Source: Beijerinckiaceae bacterium (GTDB taxonomy: Bacteria; Pseudomonadota; Alphaproteobacteria; Rhizobiales; Beijerinckiaceae). From it: a stretch of 64,000 nucleotides of DNA. Position numbers and translations under genes: made by a program. The stretch is from contig JAPZTO010000003.1 of assembly GCA_027532775.1 (NCBI GenBank), positions 558,001-622,000 of the forward strand, given 5' to 3'. Below are positions 17,767 through 27,443 of the stretch, one piece after another. Each line of letters begins with the position of its first letter. Positions within the stretch are counted from its first letter, which is position 1. Below the pieces are notes generated by a model, which ran no database searches, was not told the DNA's origin, and saw only the letters and a list, made by a program, of their open reading frames with translations.

Positions 17767-18513
17767 TCACGGCCCGGCCCGGCCGAGTTCCCGCACGAGG
17801 CGGGTCAGGAATGCCGGCAGGTCCGGGGTGACGGCGTCGAAGCGGATGCCGATGGCGCCGGGCCCCTCGGTGACGAGGCGCTCCCAGTCATCCTTGTGGT
17901 CGCCGCGGCCATCGGGCACGACGAGAATGGTGCGCATGCCAAGTTCGGCCGGAATCTCGAGATTGCGCGGGATGTCCTCGAACATCGCCGCGCGCACCGG
18001 CGTGATGCCATGGCGGGCGAGGAATTTCTCGTAGGGCTGGCGCGCGGGCTTGGGCACGAAATCCGATTCGACAATGTCGAACACATCGTCGAACAGGCCG
18101 GCAATGCCAAGCTGGTCGATCGTCGCCTCGGCATGCCGGCGCGAGCCGTTGGTGAAGATGAAGCGGCGCCCGGGAAGCAGGGCGATCGCCTCCGCCAGCC
18201 GCGCATCGGCCGGCAGGTTCGAGCGGTCGATGTCATGGACGAAATCGAGGAAGGGATGCGGGTCGATCCCGTGCTCCTTCATCAGGCCGTTCAGCGTGGT
18301 GCCATGGACCTGATAGTAATATTTCTGGATCGCGCGGGCGGTCAGCCCGTCCACGCCCAGCAGTTCGGAAATATACTGGGTGATCTTCTGGTCCACCTTG
18401 GGCCAGAGATCGGAATGGGGCGGGTAGAGCGTGTTGTCGAGATCGAAGATCCAGGTATCGATCCCCTCGAAGCGTGCCAGTGCCTGCATCGGATGGTCCA
18501 TCGGCTCTCTCAC
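17767..18513 (-). CDS. HAD-family pyrimidine 5'-nucleotidase
   Basis: A 248-residue haloacid dehalogenase-like phosphatase of the SDT1/pyrimidine 5'-nucleotidase group. Motif I is [11 protein letters not shown] (nucleophile and acid Asp); motif II is [12 protein letters not shown]; motif III/IV is around [11 protein letters not shown] and [11 protein letters not shown]. The frame begins with a GTG overlapping the recR stop as GTGA; an ATG at 18501 (MDHPMQAL) is an alternative. It is cotranscribed with dnaX-ybaB-recR and precedes dapD, a neighbourhood common in Rhizobiales. The physiological substrate is inferred from the family only. Confidence 0.8.
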   Translation of the reverse strand: MREPMDHPMQALARFEGIDTWIFDLDNTLYPPHSDLWPKVDQKITQYISELLGVDGLTARAIQKYYYQVHGTTLNGLMKEHGIDPHPFLDFVHDIDRSNLPADARLAEAIALLPGRRFIFTNGSRRHAEATIDQLGIAGLFDDVFDIVESDFVPKPARQPYEKFLARHGITPVRAAMFEDIPRNLEIPAELGMRTILVVPDGRGDHKDDWERLVTEGPGAIGIRFDAVTPDLPAFLTRLVRELGRAGP

Positions 18514-19115
18514 ACGAGGGTCCGGCTGAGCAGGGCGGCGGAGAGCGTGCCCTCGTCGAGATAGTCGAGTTCACCGCCCACCGGCACGCCATGGGCGAGC
18601 CGCGTTACCTTCACGCCGGCCTCGGAAAGGAGGTCTGTGATGTAATGCGCCGTGGTCTGACCCTCGACCGTCGCGTTGAGGGCGAGGATCACCTCGCGCA
18701 CCTCGCCGCTTGTGGCACGCTCGACAAGGCGCGGCAGGGCGAGATCCTCCGGGCCGATGCCGTCGAAGGGCGAAAGCGTGGCGCCAAGGACATGGTAGCT
18801 GGCGCGGATGGCTGCGGCCCGTTCGAGGGCCCAGAGATCGGCCACGCTTTCGACAACCACGATGATCGAGCGGTCGCGCCGTGGATCACGGCAGATCGTG
18901 CAGGGATCCTGCGTATCGAGATTGCCGCAGGTGGTGCAGGTGACGATCCGCTCCGCCGCCACGCGCATCGCTTCGGCAAGCGGCGCCAGCAATTCCTCGC
19001 GCTTGCGCATGAGATGCAGCACGGCGCGACGGGCCGAGCGTGGCCCGAGGCCGGGCATGCGCGCGAGAAGCTGGATCAGCCGTTCGATTTCCGGGCCGGC
19101 GAGGGATTGCGCCAT
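18510..19115 (-). CDS. recR: recombination protein RecR
   Basis: A 201-residue RecFOR-pathway protein that helps load RecA at gaps. An N-terminal helix-hairpin-helix region ([19 protein letters not shown]) is followed by a four-cysteine zinc finger ([13 protein letters not shown] plus ICRD) and a Toprim domain ([32 protein letters not shown]). Normal length. It lies 10 bases downstream of ybaB, in the conserved dnaX-ybaB-recR order. Confidence 0.96.
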   Translation of the reverse strand: MAQSLAGPEIERLIQLLARMPGLGPRSARRAVLHLMRKREELLAPLAEAMRVAAERIVTCTTCGNLDTQDPCTICRDPRRDRSIIVVVESVADLWALERAAAIRASYHVLGATLSPFDGIGPEDLALPRLVERATSGEVREVILALNATVEGQTTAHYITDLLSEAGVKVTRLAHGVPVGGELDYLDEGTLSAALLSRTLV

Positions 19116-19125
19116 CGATGTCTCG

Positions 19126-19449
19126 TCAGAAGGGCAGCTTGAAGCCGGGCGGAAGCGGCAGCCCGCCCATCAGTCCCTGCGTCTTCTCGGCGATCACCGA
19201 TTCCATCTTGGCGCGCGCATCCTGATGGGCGGCGACGACGAGATCCTCGAGGATTTCCTTCTCGTCCGGCACGAGGAGCGAGGGGTCGATGGTGATGACC
19301 TTCATCGCGCCCTTGGCATTGAGCGTGATCTCGACGAGGCCGGCCCCGGCGCGGCCGGTAATCTCGGTCGCCTCGAGTTCCGCCTGCATGGCCTCCATCT
19401 TGGCCTTGAGGCCCCCCATTTCCTTCATCATGCCCAGCAGATCACGCAT
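19126..19449 (-). CDS. ybaB: YbaB/EbfC nucleoid-associated protein
   Basis: A 107-residue small DNA-binding protein, usually a dimer. It has an N-terminal amphipathic helix ([22 protein letters not shown]) and a beta-sheet core ([20 protein letters not shown]) characteristic of the family. Position between dnaX and recR is the rule in most bacteria. Confidence 0.95.
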   Translation of the reverse strand: MRDLLGMMKEMGGLKAKMEAMQAELEATEITGRAGAGLVEITLNAKGAMKVITIDPSLLVPDEKEILEDLVVAAHQDARAKMESVIAEKTQGLMGGLPLPPGFKLPF

Positions 19450-19511
19450 GAATAACTCCCTGTCCTGTTCTCGGGGGATTGCCAGCAGAGCTGGGCCATT
19501 GGACGTCCAAT

Positions 19512-21305
19512 TCAGAGATCGTCATCGGTGATTTCGGCTTCCCGATCAAGCGCATCGGGTTCGGCCGGCGGCAGGCTTTCCTCGGCCGGCTCGCGGATGC
19601 CCACGATCTCGGTGCCCGGAAAGCGGTTGAGGATGGCCTGGATCGTCGGCAGCGCCATCACGCCCTGCCGCGTCTCGGCCTCGGCGGCCTCGGCTTCCTC
19701 GTGCAATGTCTTCGGCAGGGTGCCGGCCGGCATGTCCGATACGACCGAGACCATCCAGCGGCGGCCCGTCCAGTCGAGCAGGACCTTGTGGAGTCGGTTC
19801 GGCAGGTCGGGCTCGGCCAGCGGAAGCAGGACGAGATCGATCTTGCCCGGTTCGAAATGCGTCACCCGGACATGGCGTTCGAGCGCCGTCATCATCCGGA
19901 TATCGCGGTTCTGTCGGGCCAAAGCCACGAGATCGGTCAGGCTGGCCGGTTGCGGCCGCCCGTCCGCCAAGGGGGCGGCGACCGCCTCGACCGGCAGGGC
20001 CGGGGCGGCATTATCCGCCACGAGGCGCGGCAGGCTGGCAACAGGCCCGCCCGAGGGCGGTGCGGGCGGGGCTGCCGGTGCGGTTCCCGCCGCGATCGTG
20101 CCATTGCGCAGGTCGCGGATCATGTCGCCCGGGCTCGGCAGGTCGGCGGCATAGGCGAGGCGGACCAGCACCATCTCCGCCGCCATGCGCGGGCGGGAGG
20201 CGGCCTGCACTTCGCCGAGGCCCTTCAGGATGATCTGCCAGGCCATGGTCAGCGCGCGGATCGGCACCTGTTTCGAGAAGGCGAGGCCGCGCTGGCGCTC
20301 GGTTTCGGAGAGGGCAGGGTCCCGCGCGGCTTCCGGCACCAGTTTCAGCCGGGTGACGACATGCACGAACTCGCCGAGATCGGTGAGGATGGCGAGCGGC
20401 TCCGCCCCCTCGTTGAACTGGCTCTCGAACTCAACCAGCGCGCGCGAGATATCGCCCGACATCACCGCCTCGAACAGGTCGATCACGCGGGTACGGTCCG
20501 CCAGGCCGAGCGAGGCGCGCACCTCCTCAGCCCGCACCGTGCCGCTGCCATGGGCAATCGCCTGGTCGAGCAGGGAGAGCGCGTCGCGCATCGAGCCTTC
20601 GGAGGCGCGGGCGAGCAGCATCAGCGCCTCTTCCTCGACGGTCACGCCTTCCTTCGCAATGATGGTTTCGAGATAGTCCATCATCGCCGGGATCTCGATG
20701 CGGCGCAGGTCGAAGCGCTGGCAGCGCGAGAGCACCGTCACCGGCACCTTGCGGATCTCGGTGGTGGCGAAGAGAAATTTCACATGCGGTGGCGGTTCCT
20801 CCAGGGTCTTCAGCAGGCCGTTGAAGGCCGCCTTGGACAGCATGTGGACTTCGTCGATGATGTAGACCTTGGTCCGCGCCGAGACAGGCTTGTAGCGCGC
20901 CGCCTCGATGATCTCGCGGATATCGTCGATCGAGGTGTTCGAGGCGGCGTCCATCTCGATCACGTCGACATGGCGGCTCTCGATGATCGCCTGGCAATGG
21001 ATGCCAGGCTCCGGCATGTCGATCGTCGGTGCCTTGATCGTGTCGGTCTCATAGTTCAGCGCCCGCGCAAGGATGCGGGCGGTGGTCGTCTTGCCGACCC
21101 CGCGAACCCCGGTGAAGATATAGGCCTGATGGATGCGCTTCGTCGTGAAGGCGTTCGAGAGCGTCCGGACCATGGCTTCCTGGCCGATCAGGTCCGCGAA
21201 GCTCTGCGGCCGGTATTTCCGGGCGAGAACGCGGTAGGCGCTGTCGGGCAGGAGGCTCTCGGGCAATAGGCTCTCGGGGGAAGCGGGTTCCGGGCTGTCA
21301 GCCAT
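19512..21305 (-). CDS. dnaX: DNA polymerase III subunit gamma/tau
   Basis: A 597-residue clamp-loader ATPase. Walker A is GVRGVGKTTTAR; Walker B is VYIIDEVHML; sensor 1 is FATTEIRKVP with SRCQRFDLRR. The C-terminal third is a Pro/Ala-rich linker and a tau-like domain. The ATG at 21305 (MADSPEPASP) is preferred to the longer frame, which runs towards the SRP RNA gene. The N-terminus has a small internal repeat (SPESLLPESLLPDSAY). The cysteine cluster that binds zinc in E. coli DnaX is reduced to one Cys (GIHCQAI). No frameshift signal for a short gamma form was identified. Confidence 0.95.
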   Translation of the reverse strand: MADSPEPASPESLLPESLLPDSAYRVLARKYRPQSFADLIGQEAMVRTLSNAFTTKRIHQAYIFTGVRGVGKTTTARILARALNYETDTIKAPTIDMPEPGIHCQAIIESRHVDVIEMDAASNTSIDDIREIIEAARYKPVSARTKVYIIDEVHMLSKAAFNGLLKTLEEPPPHVKFLFATTEIRKVPVTVLSRCQRFDLRRIEIPAMMDYLETIIAKEGVTVEEEALMLLARASEGSMRDALSLLDQAIAHGSGTVRAEEVRASLGLADRTRVIDLFEAVMSGDISRALVEFESQFNEGAEPLAILTDLGEFVHVVTRLKLVPEAARDPALSETERQRGLAFSKQVPIRALTMAWQIILKGLGEVQAASRPRMAAEMVLVRLAYAADLPSPGDMIRDLRNGTIAAGTAPAAPPAPPSGGPVASLPRLVADNAAPALPVEAVAAPLADGRPQPASLTDLVALARQNRDIRMMTALERHVRVTHFEPGKIDLVLLPLAEPDLPNRLHKVLLDWTGRRWMVSVVSDMPAGTLPKTLHEEAEAAEAETRQGVMALPTIQAILNRFPGTEIVGIREPAEESLPPAEPDALDREAEITDDDL

Positions 21306-21387
21306 GTTGAACAGCCATGTCGAAACGGCCTCTTCCCTCTGGCCCCGCAATGGAAAGGCCGCGCGGTACCCGCGCGGCATGATCGGT

Positions 21388-21482
21388 GGGAGGCTGGAAC
21401 AATGACCCGCCCGGTCTCGTTAGGGCTGCTTCCTTCCGGACCTGACCCGGTTGGCGAGGGATGCGTCCATCGCCAACCTCCC
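21388..21482 (-). ncRNA. ffs: signal recognition particle 4.5S RNA
   Basis: On the minus strand the universal SRP core reads GGTCAGGTCCGGAAGGAAGC followed by AGCC. This is the helix 8 asymmetric loop and tetraloop that bind Ffh. The ends GGGAGG (21482-21477) and CCTCCC (21393-21388) pair, and GGTTGGCGA pairs with TCGCCAACC in between, giving a compact RNA of about 95 nt. It lies directly upstream of dnaX on the same strand, a common alphaproteobacterial position. The ends are set by pairing, not by data. Confidence 0.93.
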
Positions 21483-21606
21483 GCTCGCTATATCGGACAT
21501 CTCGCTCCCGAAAACAAGGGCGCTGTGGGGAGGCGCCATGCAACGAAGCGGATGCATTCGGGTTCGACTCGTCCTAGAAAAGCGGCAACGTTCGAAAGGA
21601 TCCTCC

Positions 21607-22029
21607 ATGCCGGAAGCCGGTTTCACCATCGACCCCCGCCTCGAGGCCACCGGGCTTATGCTCGGCGACCTGCCGCTCAGCCGGGTCTTCCTTGTCGATG
21701 ATGCGCGCTTCCCGTGGCTGACGCTCGTGCCACGGCGGGCCGGGATCATTGAAATTCTTGATCTGATCGAGGCTGATCGTCAAAAATTATTTGACGAAAT
21801 CCTGCGTGTTTCGGAGGCCGTCCGCGCGCATTTCCGGCCTGACAAGCTCAATATCGGCGCGCTCGGGAATGTCGTGCCACAGCTGCATGTGCACGTGGTG
21901 GCGCGCTTCGCTTCCGATCCGGCCTGGCCGGGGCCGGTCTGGGGCCATGGCGAGCGGGTGCCCTATCCGGCGCATATGGCCGGGCCATTGATGGACAGGC
22001 TCGCCAAGGCACTGGGTTTTCAAGGATAA
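21607..22029 (+). CDS. HIT-family hydrolase
   Basis: A 140-residue histidine-triad protein, a nucleotide-phosphoramidate hydrolase-type fold. The triad region reads VVPQLHVHVVAR, so the first His of the canonical HxHxH is Gln while the catalytic middle His and the third His remain. The N-terminus has FLVDDARFPWLTLVPRR, typical of bacterial HIT proteins. The ATG at 21607 follows AAAGGA at six bases. NudC starts five bases after its stop, so the two are cotranscribed. The actual substrate is unknown. Confidence 0.85.
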   Translation: MPEAGFTIDPRLEATGLMLGDLPLSRVFLVDDARFPWLTLVPRRAGIIEILDLIEADRQKLFDEILRVSEAVRAHFRPDKLNIGALGNVVPQLHVHVVARFASDPAWPGPVWGHGERVPYPAHMAGPLMDRLAKALGFQG

Positions 22030-22034
22030 TTCCG

Positions 22035-23027
22035 ATGAATGAAGGAAAGTCCGGGAATCACCCGGAGATCGAAGCCCTGTTCTCGCCGCTGATGGAAGTG
22101 AAGCCCCCGCCGGGCCTCGGTTTCGCGCATGGCGCGCTCGACCGGTCGGCGCAGCTGCGCACGCGGCCCGACCTCGTCGAGGCGTTGCGCCTGGCCCCGG
22201 AAGCCCGATTTTACGTGTTCTGCGGCGATAATGCCGTGCTGAAGCGCGAAAACGACCTCGGAATCGCGCTTTTCGCTGCGTCGGAGCTGCCATTTCCGGA
22301 GCAACATCAGGAAACCGTGTTTCTTGGCCGCGAAGGCGAGGCCGGACGTTTCGCGGTGATGATCGCCCCGGATACCGAGGAGGCCTTGAAGGAAAAGGCG
22401 GAATTCCTGCTGATCGGGCTGCGTGCGCTGGCATTGGATGGCCGCCTTCCGGCTGACCAGATGGGCGCGATCGCGCAGGGCAAGGCGATGCTGCACTGGC
22501 ATGCCACCCATCGCTTCTGCTCGAAATGCGGCCAGCCCTCCGCCCTTGCCGAGCAGGGCTGGAAGCGGATCTGCACCGCCTGCGCGGCCGAACATTTCCC
22601 GCGGACGGACCCCGTTGTGATCATGCTGACGGTGGATGGCGTAAATTGCCTGCTCGGCCGCTCCGCCCGGTTTCCGCCGGGCTGGTATTCGACGCTGGCC
22701 GGCTTTGTCGAGCCAGGCGAGACAATCGAGGATGCCGTGCGCCGTGAAACCTTTGAGGAAGCAGGGATTCTCGGCGGCCGGGTAACGATCATGGCGAACC
22801 AGCCCTGGCCCTTCCCGGCCAGCCTGATGATCGGCGCCTATGTCGAGGCCCGCTCGACCACCATCGCCGTCGATCTCGACGAACTGGAGGATTGCCGCTG
22901 GTTCAGCCGCGACGAGGTGCGCCAGATGATCGCGGGCACCCATCCTGAAGGCCTTGGCGTGCCGGCGAAAATGTCGATCGCCAGCCATCTGATCCGGCAT
23001 TTCGTCAACGATCCCGCCGGCGGCTGA
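22035..23027 (+). CDS. nudC: NAD(+)/NADH diphosphatase NudC
   Basis: A 330-residue Nudix hydrolase that cleaves NADH to NMNH and AMP and removes NAD caps from RNA. It has an N-terminal domain, a zinc ribbon CSKCG...CTAC near residues 160-180, and a Nudix box (GFVEPGETIEDAVRRETFEE, then AG). The following segment with QPWPFPASLM matches the NudC SQPWPFPxS specificity motif. It forms a short operon with the HIT gene. Confidence 0.93.
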   Translation: MNEGKSGNHPEIEALFSPLMEVKPPPGLGFAHGALDRSAQLRTRPDLVEALRLAPEARFYVFCGDNAVLKRENDLGIALFAASELPFPEQHQETVFLGREGEAGRFAVMIAPDTEEALKEKAEFLLIGLRALALDGRLPADQMGAIAQGKAMLHWHATHRFCSKCGQPSALAEQGWKRICTACAAEHFPRTDPVVIMLTVDGVNCLLGRSARFPPGWYSTLAGFVEPGETIEDAVRRETFEEAGILGGRVTIMANQPWPFPASLMIGAYVEARSTTIAVDLDELEDCRWFSRDEVRQMIAGTHPEGLGVPAKMSIASHLIRHFVNDPAGG

Positions 23028-23045
23028 CCGCCCGGGTGTCAGTGC

Positions 23046-23900
23046 TCACTCCGCCGGCGGCACAACCTTGGCCCGATAGGGATGCGCCGGATAAGTGCCG
23101 AGGATGCGCAGCTCCTTGGAGAAGAATTCCAGTTCCTCCAGCGCGCGCTTGAGGGCGGGGTCATCGGGATGGCCCTCGACATCGGCATAGAACTGGGTGG
23201 CCGTGAACTGGCCTTCCATCATGTAGCTCTCGAGCTTCACCATGTTGACGCCGTTGGTCGCGAAGCCGCCCATCGCCTTGTAGAGGGCGGCCGGAACGTT
23301 GCGCACCCGGAAGACAAAGCTTGTCATGACGGGGCCGGAATCCGGCGCGGCATCCTTCGCCTCGCGCGAGAGAATGATAAAGCGCGTGGTGTTGTGGTCC
23401 TCATCCTGGATGTCCTCGGCGAGGATGTTGAGGCCATAGACCTTCGCGGCGAGGCGCGGCGCGATGGCGGCGCGGGTGATGTCCTGCATCTCCGCAACCT
23501 GGCGGGCCGAGCCGGCGGTATCGGCGGCAACGATGGCCTTCAGATTGAGCTTCTTGAGCATGCGCCGGCACTGGCCGAGGGCCATGACATGGCTCTGCGC
23601 GGCCTTCAGCGTGGCAAGGCTCGCACCCTCGATGGCCATGAGGTGGAAATGGATGGGGAGGAAATGCTCGCCGATAATGTGGAAGCCGGAAGTTGGCAGC
23701 AGATGATGGATATCGCCCACGCGGCCGGCGATTGAATTGTCGATCGGGATCATCGCGAGATCGGCCGCGCCATCGGCGAGGGCGGCAAAGGCATCCTCGA
23801 AGGTGGCGCAGGGCAGGGCTTCCCAATCCGGATAGACCTCGTTGCAGGCGATCTCGGAATTCGCCCCGCGTTCGCCCTGGAAGGAAATCACCTTCGCCAT
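23046..23900 (-). CDS. pheA: prephenate dehydratase
   Basis: A 284-residue monofunctional enzyme making phenylpyruvate from prephenate for phenylalanine synthesis. N-terminal ISFQGERGANSE and the catalytic-region motif HNTTRFIIL (Thr-Arg-Phe) are present; a C-terminal ACT domain (TSFVFRVRNVPAALYKAMGG, KLESYM) should give feedback control by phenylalanine. There is no chorismate mutase domain. The start is the ATG at 23900 giving MAKVISFQGE; the frame further upstream overlaps kdsB. It lies 22 bases after kdsB and converges with nudC. Confidence 0.93.
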   Translation of the reverse strand: MAKVISFQGERGANSEIACNEVYPDWEALPCATFEDAFAALADGAADLAMIPIDNSIAGRVGDIHHLLPTSGFHIIGEHFLPIHFHLMAIEGASLATLKAAQSHVMALGQCRRMLKKLNLKAIVAADTAGSARQVAEMQDITRAAIAPRLAAKVYGLNILAEDIQDEDHNTTRFIILSREAKDAAPDSGPVMTSFVFRVRNVPAALYKAMGGFATNGVNMVKLESYMMEGQFTATQFYADVEGHPDDPALKRALEELEFFSKELRILGTYPAHPYRAKVVPPAE

Positions 23901-23922
23901 TCCTGCTGCTCCCAACGCCCGT

Positions 23923-24660
23923 TCAGTTGCCGCCGGCCAGCATGGCCCGCGCCCGTTCCAGATCCTCCGGCGTGTCCACCCCGAGGGGCACCGTGTCAAC
24001 CCGGATGATGTCGATCCGCATGCCGGCCTCGATGGCGCGGAGCTGCTCCAGCTTCTCGCGCTGCTCGAGCGGCGAAGGCGGCATGGCCACGAAGCGCGCC
24101 AGAGCGCGGCGACGATAGGCATAGAGGCCGATATGGTGGAGCAGGTCACCCTCGCCCCAGGGGGCGGTGGCGCGTGTGAAATAGAGGGCGCGGAGCCGGC
24201 GGGCGGCGACGGGCGTTCCGATGGCCTTCACCACGTGGCTGGCCGTCCGCTCTTCCTCGCGCACGATGACCGAGGCCAGGGTGGCAATATCGACGGCGGG
24301 ATCGGAAAGCGGGATCAGCGAATCCGCGATGATGCGGGGATCGATGGTCGGCAGGTCACCCTGAACATTCACAACCACATCGTGCCGGCCCTCCGGGTCG
24401 AAGCGTTCGATCGCCTCGAAGATGCGGTCGGAGCCGGAAGGGTGGTCATCCCGCGTCATGATGGCGATGCCCCCGGCGGCCTCGATGGCGGCGGCGATTT
24501 CCGGAGCATCGGTCGCCACGACCACCGGGCCGATGCCGGCTTCCTCCGCGCGGCGCCAGACATGCACGATCATCGGGGCGTCGCCGATCATGGCGAGCGG
24601 CTTGCCGGGCAGGCGGGTGGCGGCGAGGCGGGCAGGGATGACAACAACAGGATCGGACAT
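23923..24660 (-). CDS. kdsB: 3-deoxy-manno-octulosonate cytidylyltransferase
   Basis: A 245-residue CMP-Kdo synthetase, which activates Kdo for lipopolysaccharide inner core. Key features are the N-terminal [16 protein letters not shown] nucleotide-binding loop, [16 protein letters not shown], and [13 protein letters not shown]. The ATG at 24660 (MSDPVVVIP) matches the family N-terminus; the longer frame runs through the divergent promoter. Its presence shows a Gram-negative envelope with Kdo. Confidence 0.95.
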   Translation of the reverse strand: MSDPVVVIPARLAATRLPGKPLAMIGDAPMIVHVWRRAEEAGIGPVVVATDAPEIAAAIEAAGGIAIMTRDDHPSGSDRIFEAIERFDPEGRHDVVVNVQGDLPTIDPRIIADSLIPLSDPAVDIATLASVIVREEERTASHVVKAIGTPVAARRLRALYFTRATAPWGEGDLLHHIGLYAYRRRALARFVAMPPSPLEQREKLEQLRAIEAGMRIDIIRVDTVPLGVDTPEDLERARAMLAGGN

Positions 24661-24820
24661 TGAAGCGCTAACCGGCTGTGAAGGACGGCAAAAAGTAGCA
24701 AACGGAAGGCGCTTATACGGGTTGCCTTTCCCTATTGAAAGCGGGTAATCAGCCCGTTGAATTTGGTGGCGCTGCCTCCCGCACGGTGGCAACGTCCGGA
24801 GAGACCCGGGGATTGCAGGC
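24661..24820. promoter_or_regulatory. divergent promoter region, kdsB and cytochrome c
   Basis: A 160-base gap between two divergent genes. It is less GC-rich than its surroundings (for example AAAAAGTAGCAAACGGAAGG and CCCTATTGAAAGCGGGTAAT), and must contain start signals for both directions. I could not fix individual promoter boxes. Confidence 0.45.
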
Positions 24821-25366
24821 ATGGATGCGAACGAAGTCAACAAGGTAGCCGGTGCCGTTCTCGGCATGCTCACGCTGGCCATGGGCATCGGCTTCCTCTC
24901 GAGCGGCCTGATGGCGCCGAAGCCGCCGGCCAAGGCGGGCTACGAGTTGCCGGACAACACCGCCACGGCCAGCAGCGCTGCTGCCCCGGCTGCCGAGAAG
25001 GCCGAGCCGATCGCGGCGCGCCTTGCCAAGGCCGATCTCGCCAAGGGCGAGACGGCGGCCAAGAAATGCGTGAGCTGCCACCAGTTCAGCAAGGACGGCA
25101 AGAACGGCCAGGGCCCGGCGCTCTGGGGCATCGTCAACAAGGCCAAGGGGGCTGCGGCCGGCTTCAATTATTCGGCCGGGCTGAAGGACATGGCATCCAA
25201 GGGCGGCAAGTGGGATTACGAGGCGCTTGATGCCTTCCTCACCAACCCGAAGGCCTATGTCGCCGGCACCTCGATGGGCTTTGCCGGCATCAACCGCGGC
25301 GAGGAGCGGGCCAATATCATCCTCTACATGCGCAGCCTCGCCGAAACCCCGGCCGCCCTGCCCTGA
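24821..25366 (+). CDS. membrane-anchored class I cytochrome c (CycM-like)
   Basis: A 181-residue protein. An uncleaved hydrophobic anchor spans roughly residues 10-32 ([20 protein letters not shown]), an Ala/Pro linker follows, and then a periplasmic cytochrome c domain with CVSCH at 83-87 and the probable axial Met in GTSMGFAG near 153. CycM-type proteins in rhizobia pass electrons from the bc1 complex to aa3-type oxidase. It is divergent from kdsB. A strong terminator follows. Confidence 0.9.
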   Translation: MDANEVNKVAGAVLGMLTLAMGIGFLSSGLMAPKPPAKAGYELPDNTATASSAAAPAAEKAEPIAARLAKADLAKGETAAKKCVSCHQFSKDGKNGQGPALWGIVNKAKGAAAGFNYSAGLKDMASKGGKWDYEALDAFLTNPKAYVAGTSMGFAGINRGEERANIILYMRSLAETPAALP

Positions 25367-25390
25367 CCGGCCGCGCGCACACCGCCTGAG

Positions 25391-25417
25391 CAAGGGGCCG
25401 GATTTCGGCCCCTTTTT
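25391..25417 (+). terminator. rho-independent terminator after cytochrome c gene
   Basis: A perfect stem AAGGGGCCG / CGGCCCCTT with a GATTT loop runs into a T-stretch, 25 bases after the cytochrome c stop. Confidence 0.9.
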
Positions 25418-25532
25418 GCTGTCCTCCTGAAAATCACGCCGAAACCGGGGCTTGGCGCTGGCCTTCCAGCCGCGCTGCGTCATATTCCCGGCATGGGCTC
25501 GGTGGGTGATTCGATCACAAGGGGAGACGAGC

Positions 25533-27443
25533 ATGACGCATGAGTTCCGGTTCCTTTCGCGTCCGACGCGACGCGGTGCCCTGGCGCTGGGCGCCTTTGC
25601 CGGGATCTCGACCCTGCTGCCGCGCAGCCCGCTGAGCGCACAGGAAGCCGCGGAACTCGGCCCGCCGAGCCACGGACTCTCGATTTTCGGTGATCTGAAA
25701 TATCCGCCTGATTTCAAGCATTTCGCCTATGTGAACCCGCAAGCGCCCAAGGGCGGGGAAATCGCGCTCCAGGTTTCCTCGACGGCCGGCAACCAGAATT
25801 TCACGACCTTCAACACGCTCAACATCTATTCCCAGCGTGGCGACGGCGCCGCCGGGATGGGGCTGATCTTCGACAGCCTGATGGCCGGCTCATCCGACGA
25901 GGAGGATGCGCTCTACGGCCTTGTGGCCCGCAGCGTCCGCCGCTCGGCCGATGGACAGGTCTACCGGTTCCAGCTCAGGCCCGAGGCGCGCTTCCATGAC
26001 GGCTCGCCGATCACGGCGGCGGATGTCGTCTTCACGCTGGAAACGCTGAAAAGCACCAAGGCCTATGCGACCTATCGCCTGATCCTGCAGAAAGTGACGG
26101 GCGCGACGGCCCTCTCGCCGCAGGAGGTCGAGATCCGGTTCGCACCGGACCGCTCACGCGAATTGCCACTGATTGTCGCCGGGCTGCCGATCTTCTCGAA
26201 GGCCTATTTCGCGACCCGCGATTTCGACTCGGCCAGCCTGGAAAGCCCGCTTGGATCGGGCAGCTACCGTGTGGACAGGATCGAGCAGGGTCGGTCCATC
26301 AGCTTCCGCCGGGTTGCCGATTACTGGGGCAAGGACCTGCCGGTTTCGGTGGGGCAAGCGAATTTCGACACTGTGCGCTACGAGTATTTCCGTGATCGCG
26401 AGGCGGCGTTCCAGGCCTTCACGGCCGGGGTCTACACTTTCCGGGACGAATTTACCTCGGTGATCTGGTCAACGCGCTACGATTTCCCGGCCATCCGCGA
26501 GGGGCGGGTAAAGCGGGATACGGCGGTTGATGGCCGCCCGTCCGGCACGCAGGGCTGGTTCCTCAATACGCGCCGGCCGCAATTCAAGGATCCGCGCATC
26601 CGCGAGGCGATCGGCCTGGCCTTCGATTTCGAATGGATGAACCAGAACCTGATGTACGGGCTCTACAAGCGGACGACCTCGTTCTTCGAGAATTCGCCGC
26701 TCAAAGCTGTCGGCAAGCCGGGGCCGGAAGAGCTGGCCCTGCTGGAACCGTTCCGCGGCAAGGTGCCGGACGAGGTGTTCGGCGAGCCCCATGTGCCGCC
26801 GGTTTCGGACGGGTCCGGGCAGGACCGCAATCTTCTCCGGCAGGCGCAGCAGATGCTGCAGCAGGCCGGGGCGAAGCGCGGCGATGATGGCATCCTGCGG
26901 CTGGCGGACGGCACGCGGCTGACGCTCGAATTCCTCGAATTCGATGGCGGCCTGACCAAGCATGTCGAAGCTTTCGGCAAGAATCTCCGCCTTCTCGGGA
27001 TCGGCTTCTCGATCCGGCAGGTCGATCCGTCGCAATACCAGCGGCGGGTGCAGGATTATGATTACGATGTCGTCTCGGCGCGGTTCGTCATGTCGCTCAC
27101 GCCGGGCGAGACGCTAAACACGCTGTTCGGCTCGCAGGCGGCCCGGACGCCCTCTTCGCGCAACCTCGCCGGCATTGCCGATCCGTCGGTCGATGCGATG
27201 ATCGCCAAGGTGATCGCGGCGAAATCGAAGGCCGATATCACCCATGCCGCGCGGGCGCTCGACCGGCTGCTGCGCGCCGGGCGCTACTGGGTGCCGGCCT
27301 GGTATGCGGCCGAGCACAAATTCGCCTATTGGGACATGTATAACGCGCCCGGGCCGATCCCGCCGCTCGCCGGCGGAGCCTCCTCCACCGCCCTCGCAAC
27401 CTGGTGGTACGATGCCGACAAGGCGAAGCGGATCGGCAAGTAA
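25533..27443 (+). CDS. yejA: oligopeptide ABC transporter binding protein (YejA)
   Basis: A 636-residue periplasmic binding protein of the peptide/nickel family (SBP_bac_5). The ATG at 25533 has AGGGGAGA upstream and opens an N-terminus with twin arginines ([16 protein letters not shown]), suggesting Tat export; cleavage is probably near PLSAQEA. The mature part contains [20 protein letters not shown] and SRDFD-like domains typical of YejA. In enterics YejABEF imports peptides, including microcin C. The stop and the permease start overlap as TAATG. Confidence 0.9.
   Translation: MTHEFRFLSRPTRRGALALGAFAGISTLLPRSPLSAQEAAELGPPSHGLSIFGDLKYPPDFKHFAYVNPQAPKGGEIALQVSSTAGNQNFTTFNTLNIYSQRGDGAAGMGLIFDSLMAGSSDEEDALYGLVARSVRRSADGQVYRFQLRPEARFHDGSPITAADVVFTLETLKSTKAYATYRLILQKVTGATALSPQEVEIRFAPDRSRELPLIVAGLPIFSKAYFATRDFDSASLESPLGSGSYRVDRIEQGRSISFRRVADYWGKDLPVSVGQANFDTVRYEYFRDREAAFQAFTAGVYTFRDEFTSVIWSTRYDFPAIREGRVKRDTAVDGRPSGTQGWFLNTRRPQFKDPRIREAIGLAFDFEWMNQNLMYGLYKRTTSFFENSPLKAVGKPGPEELALLEPFRGKVPDEVFGEPHVPPVSDGSGQDRNLLRQAQQMLQQAGAKRGDDGILRLADGTRLTLEFLEFDGGLTKHVEAFGKNLRLLGIGFSIRQVDPSQYQRRVQDYDYDVVSARFVMSLTPGETLNTLFGSQAARTPSSRNLAGIADPSVDAMIAKVIAAKSKADITHAARALDRLLRAGRYWVPAWYAAEHKFAYWDMYNAPGPIPPLAGGASSTALATWWYDADKAKRIGK

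Noticed and set aside
19479-21269. 596-codon open frame opposite dnaX
   Set aside because: It is the antisense shadow of dnaX, which has Walker and sensor motifs. The shadow protein shows only low-complexity RR/RQ/HD strings.
21541-21606. Possible tRNA-like 3' half (GGGTTCGACTC)
   Set aside because: The flanking bases do not form a T stem or an acceptor stem, and no anticodon arm is present.
23015-23060. Terminator between nudC and the prephenate dehydratase gene
   Set aside because: There are CCGCCGGCGG palindromes at both gene ends but no convincing single hairpin with a T-run.
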